A stretch of 64,000 nucleotides of DNA, from positions 1 through 64,000 of the forward strand of contig JBDRIE010000033.1 in NCBI GenBank assembly GCA_043816165.1, written 5' to 3'. Positions 17,391 to 25,183 of this stretch are shown here, in pieces. The notes under the pieces are model-generated. The model saw only the letters and a list, made by a program, of their open reading frames with translations. It did no database searches and was not told where the DNA came from. Both the position numbers and the translations under genes were made by a program. The stretch comes from JAACEU01 sp043816165. Its GTDB lineage: Bacteria > Patescibacteriota > Gracilibacteria > UBA1369 > LOWO2-01-FULL-3. The number at the start of each line of letters is the position of its first letter. The first letter of the stretch is position 1.

Positions 17391-17779
17391 AAAACTCAAG
17401 TATAAAAATTCATCCACTTCCACAAGGGGACAAGAAACCTCTAAAACGTGAAGTTGGTCAGCTTTCTCTCGACATCTATCACACAAACAAAGAGATTGTG
17501 ATTCTCGCTCCAATAGCAGGGGTCGAAAAAAAAGACATCAAAATTTCGGTCACAGACGACGTCTTGGTTATTAGAGGGGAAAGAGAGCCAATCGAAGAAG
17601 TAGAAGAGGATGCATACTATACTCGTGAATGTTTCTGGGGAAATTTTGCCAGATCAATAGTCCTCCCATTAGAAGCAAACACAAAAAATATCACAGCTAC
17701 ATTCGACGAAAATGTCCTGGAAATTCGCATTCCCAAAGAAAAACTCGAACACACCAAGATTATCAAAATTAAAGCATGA
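17387..17779 (+). CDS. hsp20: small heat-shock protein (Hsp20/alpha-crystallin)
   Basis: An ATP-independent holdase that binds unfolding proteins. The 130 residues contain an alpha-crystallin domain from about residue 25 (QLSLDIYHTNKEIVILAPIAGVEKKDIKI) to the signature ATFDENVLEIRIPK near residue 103, which corresponds to the A-x-x-x-n-G-V-L motif. The N-terminal arm is short, and a C-terminal IKI motif (residues about 126-128) matches the I-x-I motif used in oligomer assembly. Overlaps on both sides (ftsH and galU) show co-translation. Confidence 0.9.
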   Translation: MKNSSIKIHPLPQGDKKPLKREVGQLSLDIYHTNKEIVILAPIAGVEKKDIKISVTDDVLVIRGEREPIEEVEEDAYYTRECFWGNFARSIVLPLEANTKNITATFDENVLEIRIPKEKLEHTKIIKIKA

Positions 17780-18585
17780 GCTATATTCAACTCGCAGTAA
17801 TACCGGCAGCCGGGCTCGGAACAAGGTTTTTCCCTATAACAAAATCCATCGAAAAAGAGATGCTACCTATAGTAGACAAACCTTGCATCCAATATTTAGT
17901 CGAAGAAGCGGTAAAAAGTGGAATTAAAGAAATAATAATAATCACCGGAAAAGGAAAGCATTCCATCAAAGATTATTTCACCCCAAACAAAACTCTCATA
18001 AAAGAACTTAAAGAAAAAGGAAAAACTTCCCTAATCAAAGACCTCGAAAAGATAGAAAAAATGGCCAAGATCACTTTCGTAAACCAAGACAAACCGCTCG
18101 GGGACGGTCACGCACTCCTCTGCGCCAAAAAAGAAATTGGCTCTCGTCCATTCGCCGTCCTCTTCGGTGACGACATCTACGACAGTCATCCCCCTGCCCT
18201 TAAACAACTCATCAGCCAATACGAAAAACTGAACACTCCTATAATAGGACTCGTGAAGATAAACAAAAAAGACAGCAAAAAATACGGAATGATTGTCCCG
18301 GAATCCAGCAAAGGCCAACTCCACAAAATAAAATCACTCGTAGAAAAACCTGCAATAGCTCCATCAAACCTCGCAATAATAGGGAAATACATCGTCACAA
18401 AAGAACTCTTCGACGATCTTAAATCTGCAAATGCAAAACAAAAAGGAGAACTCCGCCTCATCGACGGAATGATCCGACATCTCAAACACTCCCCCATCCA
18501 CGGCTACGAAATCTCCGGCAAAAGATTCGACACAGGCGACAAAAAAGGTTACATAGAAGCGGTCGCACACTTTGCGAATAAATAA
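17776..18585 (+). CDS. galU: UTP-glucose-1-phosphate uridylyltransferase
   Basis: Makes UDP-glucose from UTP and glucose-1-phosphate for cell-surface glycans. The 269 residues show the nucleotidyltransferase signature PAAGLGTRFFPITKSIEKEMLPIVDKP (residues about 10-36). Also visible are the FGDDIYD metal-binding segment near 135, LVEKP and the IIGKY...FDTGDKKGYIEA C-terminal blocks. The length is in the normal range. The polyprenyl glycosylphosphotransferase gene further downstream fits use of its product in envelope polysaccharide. Confidence 0.92.
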   Translation: MSYIQLAVIPAAGLGTRFFPITKSIEKEMLPIVDKPCIQYLVEEAVKSGIKEIIIITGKGKHSIKDYFTPNKTLIKELKEKGKTSLIKDLEKIEKMAKITFVNQDKPLGDGHALLCAKKEIGSRPFAVLFGDDIYDSHPPALKQLISQYEKLNTPIIGLVKINKKDSKKYGMIVPESSKGQLHKIKSLVEKPAIAPSNLAIIGKYIVTKELFDDLKSANAKQKGELRLIDGMIRHLKHSPIHGYEISGKRFDTGDKKGYIEAVAHFANK

Positions 18586-18588
18586 TGC

Positions 18589-18617
18589 TTGAAAATTTTT
18601 TCGATTTGGGATACAAT
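18589..18617 (+). promoter_or_regulatory. promoter of the TPR gene
   Basis: TTGAAA and TACAAT are exactly 17 bases apart, starting just after the galU stop codon. The predicted transcription start lies before ATG 18652 and well after the TTG at 18589, which excludes the longer reading. Confidence 0.7.
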
Positions 18618-18651
18618 ACCTAGATCAAAAAAAACAAAAACAAAAATAAAA

Positions 18652-19254
18652 ATGCAAGAAGGAACAAAAACCAATCCTCTAATAGAGGAAGCCGACAAAA
18701 AGAAAAGCGAAGGCAAACATATGGAAGCTATCAGACTCTGTGAAAGGATTTTGACAAACGACCTTGCATGCACCGAAGCTTATGAAGAAATCGGTGATAA
18801 CTATTTAAGTCTAAGAAAGTATGAAAGAGCTGAAAAGGCTCTAAAGCAGGCTTTGAAAATGGACAAGAATAGCGCTAATGCAAATTATCTATTAGGTTTT
18901 GTACATTCTTGCACAGGTAAATGGGATCAATCGGTCGAACTATTAGAAACGGCGGATTCTGTTTATCCAAATCATCCGGAAATTCTAAGATGCCTTGGAT
19001 GGAGCATGTATCATCATGGTCAAAGAAAAAGAGGTGTTATCATTTTAGAAAGATCTCTATTCCTAGCTCCAAACGATCCATTGATTCTAAATGATCTTGG
19101 AGTTTGTTATCTAAATGAAAAAGATTTCGATCGCTCTGCTCAACTTTTCAAAAAAACTCTACAAGTTGAACCTGACAATCAAAAAGCGAAAGAATGTCTT
19201 AACGCTGTTAAATTCTTCCAAAGAGAATTCGACAAACTTAAAAAGAAAAAGTAG
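18652..19254 (+). CDS. tetratricopeptide repeat protein
   Basis: A 200-residue all-helical protein with about five TPR units. Examples are AYEEIGDNYLSLRKYERAEKALKQALKMDKNSANANYLLGFVHSC written in the family's 34-residue rhythm, and PNDPLILNDLGVCYLNEKDFDRSAQLF. It has no signal peptide or membrane helix, so it should be a cytosolic scaffold. The start was chosen at MQEGTK because a promoter occupies the upstream in-frame extension. Partners are unknown. The next gene, a small anchored protein, follows after 9 bases. Confidence 0.8.
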   Translation: MQEGTKTNPLIEEADKKKSEGKHMEAIRLCERILTNDLACTEAYEEIGDNYLSLRKYERAEKALKQALKMDKNSANANYLLGFVHSCTGKWDQSVELLETADSVYPNHPEILRCLGWSMYHHGQRKRGVIILERSLFLAPNDPLILNDLGVCYLNEKDFDRSAQLFKKTLQVEPDNQKAKECLNAVKFFQREFDKLKKKK

Positions 19255-19263
19255 AATGAGGCC

Positions 19264-19641
19264 ATGAAAAAGTACCTCGTCATAATAGTCCTGATTATTT
19301 TAATAATTGCGGCTTTTTTGTTTTTCCGTAATTGCGAATCACAAAAAAAACCTCTCGAAGGAGAAGAAGAATCGGGAACAACCGAAGAAACTGCTGACCT
19401 CACTCTTTATCGAGACCCATTTGTTTACGCAAACACAGATTTCACCTGCCAAGTTGTAAAAAATTCTGAACTTGCTAAGGATCAAGAACTTATGAAAACA
19501 ACTTTGGACGAAGCTTACAAAAAATACGGATTCCCGGTTGAAGATAATGGAACAATGCTGGAAATCTTGAGCCTTTTTGAAAACGACGAAGAAGTAATAA
19601 ATGAAATCAAGGCAAACGTTAATGAATGTAAAACAACATGA
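19264..19641 (+). CDS. small membrane-anchored protein of unknown function
   Basis: No family recognised. The 125 residues start with an uncleaved-looking signal anchor (residues 4-21, YLVIIVLIILIIAAFLFF) followed by NCES. The external part has two more cysteines (FTCQVV and NECKTT), a short acidic linker, and a helical segment (AKDQELMKTTLDEAYKKYGFP). The Cys after the helix could be part of a degenerate lipobox but lacks the usual small residues before it. It overlaps the next gene by four bases. Confidence 0.6.
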   Translation: MKKYLVIIVLIILIIAAFLFFRNCESQKKPLEGEEESGTTEETADLTLYRDPFVYANTDFTCQVVKNSELAKDQELMKTTLDEAYKKYGFPVEDNGTMLEILSLFENDEEVINEIKANVNECKTT

Positions 19642-20510
19642 GAAAGTTAATAGAATGCATCCCAAATTTTAGCGAAGGCACAAAGCCCGAAGTTATTTAC
19701 CAAATCGTAAAATCGATCGCTCAATTTTCCAATGTACATATTTTAGATATTAATCGAGACGCAGACCACAACAGATCCGTCATAACCTTCGTCGGCGAAC
19801 CAAATAGTGTAATAGAGGCGGCATTCCAAGCAACAAAAACTGCTGCAAAATTGATAAATCTCAAAAATCACAAAGGAGTTCATCCACGTATCGGAGCTAC
19901 AGATGTAATCCCTTTAGTCCCAATCAAAAATATTACATCCAAAGAATGCGTTGCATTAGCGAAAAAACTTGGCAAAAGAATTGGCGAAGAATTAAAAATT
20001 CCAATCTATTTATATGAAAAAGCTGCAAAAACCAACGAAAGAAAAAATTTAGCAAACATAAGATCGGGAAAAATCTCCGGCAAACCGGACTTCGGCCCGG
20101 AAAAACTCGGAAAAGCCGGTGCAACAGTTGTAGGAGTACGAAATTTTCTCATAGCATTCAATATAAACCTAAAATCTAATGATCTAGGCTCCGCCAAACA
20201 AATAGCTGCGAAAATAAGAAAATTTCCCTCTGTAAAAGCGCTCGGCCTTGAACTAAAATCCAAAAAAGCAGTACAAGTCTCAATGAATCTAACAAACTAT
20301 AAAAAAACAACTCCCCTCCAGGCGTTCAAAGCAGTAAAGAAAGAAGCCCACGCCCTTGGAATAGAAATTTCTGAAAGCGAACTGATCGGAATCGCTCCAA
20401 AAGATTCCATGCCACGCGACCCGGAAAAAACGCTCCTCCTAAACACCTTCCACCGCAATCAAATCGTTGACTTTTCCCGCTTATTAATCAATAATACTCC
20501 TCGCTCTTAA
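19638..20510 (+). CDS. glutamate formimidoyltransferase (stand-alone FTCD N-domain)
   Basis: This enzyme moves a formimino group between glutamate and tetrahydrofolate. The 290 residues begin with ECIPNFSEG (6-14), the family signature. DADHNRSVITFVG near 41-53, GVHPRIGATDVIPLVPI near 79-95 and GVRNFLIAFNINL in the second subdomain follow. The usual cyclodeaminase partner domain is not fused. No histidine-degradation genes are in the window, so the role may be in one-carbon supply alongside folC and purL; that is inference. Its 3' end overlaps the RNase P RNA promoter. Confidence 0.88.
   Translation: MRKLIECIPNFSEGTKPEVIYQIVKSIAQFSNVHILDINRDADHNRSVITFVGEPNSVIEAAFQATKTAAKLINLKNHKGVHPRIGATDVIPLVPIKNITSKECVALAKKLGKRIGEELKIPIYLYEKAAKTNERKNLANIRSGKISGKPDFGPEKLGKAGATVVGVRNFLIAFNINLKSNDLGSAKQIAAKIRKFPSVKALGLELKSKKAVQVSMNLTNYKKTTPLQAFKAVKKEAHALGIEISESELIGIAPKDSMPRDPEKTLLLNTFHRNQIVDFSRLLINNTPRS
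20467..20497 (+). promoter_or_regulatory. promoter of RNase P RNA
   Basis: TTGACT is followed by AATAAT after 17 bases or TAATAC after 19. It lies inside the end of the formimidoyltransferase gene and would start transcription just before helix P1 of the RNA. Confidence 0.55.
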
Positions 20511-20941
20511 ACAAGTTTGAGTGATCGCCCCGCCAACGGCGGGGAGGAAAGTCCGAGCACCACGGGAAATCGTAGCCGGTAACACCGCGTCGCCCCGCCA
20601 CGGCGGGGTAGGGAAAGTGCCACAGAGACAATACTATCCGTCTTCCAGTTGCGTAGCGCAGCGGAGCAACTCTACTTAAAGCTCAACCGAGCCGAAGGCG
20701 AGTCATTATCCCTGTTGCGAAGCAACAAACTAGGATGGAGAAAGGTGAAAAGCCCCGCTTAGCGGGGACAAGCCCCTCGGGGCAAGTTGGTAAACCCTAC
20801 GAGGTCGCAAGGTGAGATGGAAGAGTTTGTTTGCCCCCAAATGCACTCATACTCTCTCGCCGCTCGATCCCGCCAACGGCGGGACTAGATAGATGATCAC
20901 AGCCCTTCGGGGTACAAAACTCGGCTTATGACAACTGGTTT
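20509..20941 (+). ncRNA. rnpB: RNase P RNA (bacterial type), enlarged variable stems
   Basis: The catalytic RNA that trims 5' leaders from pre-tRNAs. Conserved blocks appear in order: GAGGAAAGTCCGAGC, GCCACAGAGACAATA, AGGTGAAAAG, GTAAACCCTACGAGG, and AGATAGATGATCAC followed by ACAAAACTCGGCTTA. Ends are set by a P1 helix pairing AAACAAGTT (20509-20517) with AACTGGTTT (20933-20941), with one mismatch. Variable stems consist of perfect GC palindromes of the form CCCGCC-loop-GGCGGG (20528-20544, 20593-20608, 20869-20883). The protein subunit gene rnpA is 20 kb away. Confidence 0.9.
20528..20544. repeat. CCCCGCC-GGCGGGG palindrome, copy 1 (in RNase P RNA)
   Basis: A perfect 7-bp stem with a 3-base loop near the 5' end of the RNA. 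It shares its core with copies at 20593-20608 (loop AC), 20869-20883 (6-bp version) and 44488-44505 (upstream of tRNA-Glu). The similarity in an otherwise A/T-rich region suggests a dispersed element. Confidence 0.6.
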
Positions 20942-20966
20942 AGGAGCGAACTTTTTATACCCCATC

Positions 20967-22406
20967 ATGAAACGTAGCGAAATTGCATTCGGCATCGTCA
21001 AAATCCCAGTCGACTTCATCATGACGTTCGCTGCCTTTATCGCTGCGTACGAACTCAGATTGATCACAGAGTCATATGGATGGATTGCAAAACCAATCGA
21101 CTACAGCGTTCTTCCAACACAGATTGAGTACATATACTTCAGCCTTACAGTAGCCACAACCCTTGTTGCAGTATTCGCACTCGGAAAAATGTACAACCTC
21201 AAAACCACACACAAATTCTCAAAAGAATCCAAACGTGTAGCAACACTTTGTGGAATCTGGATAATGCTGATTATTACATACTTCTTTTTCACACGTACAT
21301 TCCCATTCTCCCGACTCGCCATCATCTATTCATGGACATTAACATTCATATTGGTAATTGCTGGAAGAGCATTTATCAAATTAATTCAAAACGGACTGTT
21401 AAAAGCTGGAATCGGAAAACGAAGGCTTTTATTCATCGGAAATAACAGTATTACAAACGAACTCGCAAAATTATTGAAACAAGATTTAAGTTACAAAATA
21501 GTAGGACTAATTGGGGAACACACCCCAAAAACCGACATCAAGAATCTGGGAATAATAAGCCAACTCGAATACATTCTAAAAAAACAGAAAATCGATGAAG
21601 TTATCCAGACAAAATCCGACACCTCGGAAACACAATCCGAAGACATCCTCGAATTATGCGATCTATATCACATAAACTACAGATTTACACCTGATCTCGT
21701 CGAAGTGAGACGAACAAACATCGAAATCGAAACCCTTGGTTCAATCCCGGTAATCAATCTGAAACCAACACCACTCGACGGCTGGGGAAAAGTATTAAAA
21801 AGAATAATGGATATCATCGGGGCAGCCCTCGGATTAATCATCCTCTCCCCTATTTTCCTAATCACAGCTATTACGATAAAAATAGACTCCAAAGGACCGG
21901 TATTCTTTGCACGACTCGATGATGGGTCACCGGTAAAACGCGTAGGCCAATACGGAAAACTCTTCAAATTCTACAAATTCCGATCAATGCGTCCAAAAAC
22001 CGACAAACTTAGATACACAAAACTTTCAGAAAAAAACACACGCACGGATGGCCCCCTAGTAAAAATCAAACACGACCCTCGAGTCACAAAAACCGGCCAC
22101 TTCATCAGAAAATACTCCATCGACGAGTTACCACAACTCTACAACGTATTCACAGGAAACATGAGCTTAGTTGGACCACGCCCCCACCTACCCGAAGAAG
22201 TCGCCAAATACGCCCGTCACCACAGATTCGTCCTAACCATAAAACCGGGACTAACCGGCCTCCCGCAAACCTCCGGCCGCTCAGACATAAGCTTTGAAGA
22301 AGAAGTAAAGCTGGACCGATACTACATCGAAAACTGGTCACTATGGCGCGATATAAAACTCATATTCAAAACAATTGGAGTTATTTTGAAAGGACATGAA
22401 GAGTAA
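20967..22406 (+). CDS. undecaprenyl-phosphate sugar phosphotransferase (WcaJ/WbaP-type)
   Basis: A polyisoprenyl-phosphate hexose-1-phosphate transferase that starts polysaccharide synthesis by loading a sugar phosphate on the lipid carrier. The 479 residues have about four N-terminal membrane helices, a Rossmann-like middle (IGKRRLLFIGNNSITNEL), and the bacterial sugar transferase domain. The catalytic domain shows KRIMDIIGAALGLIILSPIF, FKFYKFRSMRP, YSIDELPQLYNVFTGNMSLVGPRPHLPEEV and KPGLTGLPQTSGRSDISF. The start MKRSEI was preferred over an ATG 13 codons upstream that lies inside RNase P RNA. GalU upstream could supply its sugar donor. Confidence 0.9.
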   Translation: MKRSEIAFGIVKIPVDFIMTFAAFIAAYELRLITESYGWIAKPIDYSVLPTQIEYIYFSLTVATTLVAVFALGKMYNLKTTHKFSKESKRVATLCGIWIMLIITYFFFTRTFPFSRLAIIYSWTLTFILVIAGRAFIKLIQNGLLKAGIGKRRLLFIGNNSITNELAKLLKQDLSYKIVGLIGEHTPKTDIKNLGIISQLEYILKKQKIDEVIQTKSDTSETQSEDILELCDLYHINYRFTPDLVEVRRTNIEIETLGSIPVINLKPTPLDGWGKVLKRIMDIIGAALGLIILSPIFLITAITIKIDSKGPVFFARLDDGSPVKRVGQYGKLFKFYKFRSMRPKTDKLRYTKLSEKNTRTDGPLVKIKHDPRVTKTGHFIRKYSIDELPQLYNVFTGNMSLVGPRPHLPEEVAKYARHHRFVLTIKPGLTGLPQTSGRSDISFEEEVKLDRYYIENWSLWRDIKLIFKTIGVILKGHEE

Positions 22407-22410
22407 TTAG

Positions 22411-22419
22411 TGCTAAAAT
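22411..22419 (+). promoter_or_regulatory. extended -10 promoter of secA
   Basis: TGC-TAAAAT lies just after the glycosylphosphotransferase stop codon and 23 bases before the secA ATG. There is no -35 at good spacing. Confidence 0.4.
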
Positions 22420-22441
22420 CCTTTCGTGTAATTAAACAAAC

Positions 22442-25129
22442 ATGCTCAGAAAATTTATAAACAAGCTCCTCGGCGACCAAAATGAGAAAGCTCTCAAAAA
22501 GGTCAATCCTATAGTCGACGAAATCAAAAAAGTCGAAGAAGGGTACAAAGACACGATAAAAACGCACGAACAAGTTCTCGCAAAAACCGAGGAATTCAAA
22601 AAACGACTAAAAGACGGCGAGACTACAACCGATCTGCTCCCGGAAGCTTTTGCATTAGTCAAAACCGCTTGCCGACATCTCATGGGCAAAAGCTGGGAGG
22701 TCCGCGAAAAAGAAGTGGAATGGAACATGATCCCATATGATGTCCAATTGGTAGGGGGAATCGTTTTGCACCAGGGAAACATTGCTGAAATGAGAACGGG
22801 TGAAGGAAAAACACTTGTTTGTACAATGCCGGTATATTTGAATGCCTTGACCGAAAAAGGTGTGTTTGTCGTAACTGTAAATGATTACCTCGCCCATCGT
22901 GATGCCGAATGGATGGGAGGACTATATAAGTATCTGGGTTTAAGCGTTGGCGTAAGCATTCACGGAATGAATCATGACGAAAAAAAAGCGGCTTATGCCA
23001 AAGACATCACATACGGAACAAATAACGAATTTGGTTTCGATTATTTGAGAGACAATATGACCACAGATCCGAATAATATTGTTCAACGAAACCTTCATTA
23101 CGCAATTGTAGACGAAGTGGACTCGATTTTGATTGATGAAGCGAGAACTCCCCTCATTATTTCAGCTCCGGCAGAAGAATCAACCGCAAAATATCAGCAA
23201 TATTCCAGACTAATAGAACAACTTCAAGAAAACACACACTTCGACGTAGATGAAAAAACAAAATCAGTAACTTTGAACGAAACAGGAGTTGCAAAAATGG
23301 AACAACTACTAGGTGTCGAGAATATTTACACTGAAGCGGGCTTTTCCGAAGTGCATCATCTGGAACAAGCTTTGCGGGCAAAAAATTGTTACAAAGCAGA
23401 TGTGGATTACATGATAAAAGACGATCAGATAATCATTATCGACGAATTCACAGGACGCATGATGCCGGGACGAAGATACTCTCAAGGCCTTCACCAAGCG
23501 ATCGAGGCAAAAGAGAATGTAGAGGTAAAAAGAGAGTCAAAAACTTTGGCAACGGTCACATTCCAAAACTATTTCAGAATGTTCGACAAATTGGGAGGAA
23601 TGACTGGTACAGCCGCGACCGAAGCGGAAGAATTTTATCAAATCTATGGACTCGAAACATTAATAATCCCAACGAACAAGCCGATAATAAGAGATGACAA
23701 ACAAGACTCAATCTACAAAACTCAACAAGGAAAATACAAAGCAATCGCAAAAAAGATCAAGGAACTCCACGAAAAAGGACAACCTGTCTTGGTCGGTACA
23801 ATTTCAGTAGAAAAATCTGAATTAATAGCCAAACTACTCAAAATCGAAGGCATTCCACACAAAGTTCTAAATGCAAAACACCACGAGCAAGAAGCGGAAA
23901 TTGTCGCGCAAGCGGGACAAAAAGGCGCCGTGACTATAGCGACAAATATGGCGGGCCGTGGAACAGACATCAAGCTGGGGGAAGAAGTAAAAACCATAGG
24001 TGGACTCTTCGTTCTGGGAACTGAACGACACGAGGCCCGCCGCATCGACAACCAACTTCGTGGTCGTTCAGGTCGTCAGGGAGACGCAGGAGCAAGCCAA
24101 TTCTTCGTTTCAATGGAAGACGAAATCATGCGCTTGTTTGGAGGAGACAAAATCAAAAACATGATGAACTTCCTCAAATTCCCTGAAGATATGCCAATCG
24201 AAAACGGCATAATCTCCAAATCTATCGAAGGAGCCCAAAAGAAAGTGGAAGGTCGAAACTTTGACATAAGAAAACACTTAGTGGAATACGACGACATCAT
24301 GAACGTGCACAGAGAACTCGTCTACAAACAACGACAAAAATTTCTCAAAAAAGAAGATGTTAGTGAAGATATAGAAAATCTAATTACAGAAACAGGAGAA
24401 ATCATCGTCAGAAACCACACAGAAGCACGCCCACAAAAACAATGGAATTACAAAGAGATTTACGAAGCCCTAACTGCTATCCACAAAGACGAATCATCAC
24501 CTCTCAAACAAAACGACCTCGAACAAATCAAAGACCAAAACGAATTCATCGAAAAAGCCAAAACCTACCTCCTCACATCATACAAAGAACGAGAAAAATC
24601 CCTCCCGGACCCAAAAATCATGAGAAACATCGAAAAAGCAATTTACTTAAGATCCACAGACGTACTTTGGAAAGACCACATCGACGCAATGACACGACTA
24701 CGAGAAAACGTAGCATTCTCAGGCTACGCCCAAAAAGATCCGCTAACAGAGTACAAATCACAAGCCTTCGAAATGTTCGAAGAACTCCTCGCAATGATGA
24801 GGTCCAACACAATAAACACCTTATTCAAAATCGACCTCGCCAAAGTTGTACCAATGGAAATGCTCCGAAGAGCCGAATCAACAAATCTGAGAACAAACGA
24901 AGATCAAGTCTCCGCCCCACTCTCAGGAACCAGAAAATCAGCTGTCGCAAGCCCACAATCAGTCACCAGAAGCACATTCGACACACAATCAGACAACCCG
25001 GTAATAATAAAAACCAGCGCAGGAACATCCACACAAGAGACCTCAATTCCAAAAGTCGGCCGAAACGACCCGTGCCCTTGCGGAAGCGGCAAAAAGTACA
25101 AAAAATGTCATGGCAGCCCCGCAGCATAG
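22442..25129 (+). CDS. secA: preprotein translocase ATPase SecA
   Basis: The motor that pushes preproteins through SecYEG. The 895 residues show Walker A TGEGKT (119-124), DEVDSILIDEARTPLI in the first nucleotide-binding domain, and GGMTGTA and NMAGRGTD in the second. The LRGRSGRQGD motif and the C-terminal zinc-binding tail CPCGSGKKYKKCHG are present. Everything expected of a canonical SecA is here, including the SEC-C tail that binds SecB or ribosomes. The many signal-peptide proteins in this window (pilins, SLH proteins) are its likely clients. Confidence 0.97.
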   Translation: MLRKFINKLLGDQNEKALKKVNPIVDEIKKVEEGYKDTIKTHEQVLAKTEEFKKRLKDGETTTDLLPEAFALVKTACRHLMGKSWEVREKEVEWNMIPYDVQLVGGIVLHQGNIAEMRTGEGKTLVCTMPVYLNALTEKGVFVVTVNDYLAHRDAEWMGGLYKYLGLSVGVSIHGMNHDEKKAAYAKDITYGTNNEFGFDYLRDNMTTDPNNIVQRNLHYAIVDEVDSILIDEARTPLIISAPAEESTAKYQQYSRLIEQLQENTHFDVDEKTKSVTLNETGVAKMEQLLGVENIYTEAGFSEVHHLEQALRAKNCYKADVDYMIKDDQIIIIDEFTGRMMPGRRYSQGLHQAIEAKENVEVKRESKTLATVTFQNYFRMFDKLGGMTGTAATEAEEFYQIYGLETLIIPTNKPIIRDDKQDSIYKTQQGKYKAIAKKIKELHEKGQPVLVGTISVEKSELIAKLLKIEGIPHKVLNAKHHEQEAEIVAQAGQKGAVTIATNMAGRGTDIKLGEEVKTIGGLFVLGTERHEARRIDNQLRGRSGRQGDAGASQFFVSMEDEIMRLFGGDKIKNMMNFLKFPEDMPIENGIISKSIEGAQKKVEGRNFDIRKHLVEYDDIMNVHRELVYKQRQKFLKKEDVSEDIENLITETGEIIVRNHTEARPQKQWNYKEIYEALTAIHKDESSPLKQNDLEQIKDQNEFIEKAKTYLLTSYKEREKSLPDPKIMRNIEKAIYLRSTDVLWKDHIDAMTRLRENVAFSGYAQKDPLTEYKSQAFEMFEELLAMMRSNTINTLFKIDLAKVVPMEMLRRAESTNLRTNEDQVSAPLSGTRKSAVASPQSVTRSTFDTQSDNPVIIKTSAGTSTQETSIPKVGRNDPCPCGSGKKYKKCHGSPAA

Positions 25130-25140
25130 CGAAGAGACAA

Positions 25141-25169
25141 TTTTCATCTTCCAAAAAAACTTCTACAAT
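25141..25169 (+). promoter_or_regulatory. possible purL promoter
   Basis: TTTTCA and TACAAT are 17 bases apart, ending 15 bases before the purL ATG. The -35 is weak and the leader would be short. Confidence 0.4.
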
Positions 25170-25183
25170 GATAAATTTCAAAC

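Noticed and set aside
18589..18651. TTG start giving a 21-residue longer TPR protein
   Set aside because: A well-spaced promoter lies in this stretch, so it cannot be translated from that transcript.
20928..20966. ATG 13 codons upstream for the glycosylphosphotransferase
   Set aside because: It lies within the 3' strand of RNase P RNA helix P1; the next ATG starts a family-like N-terminus.
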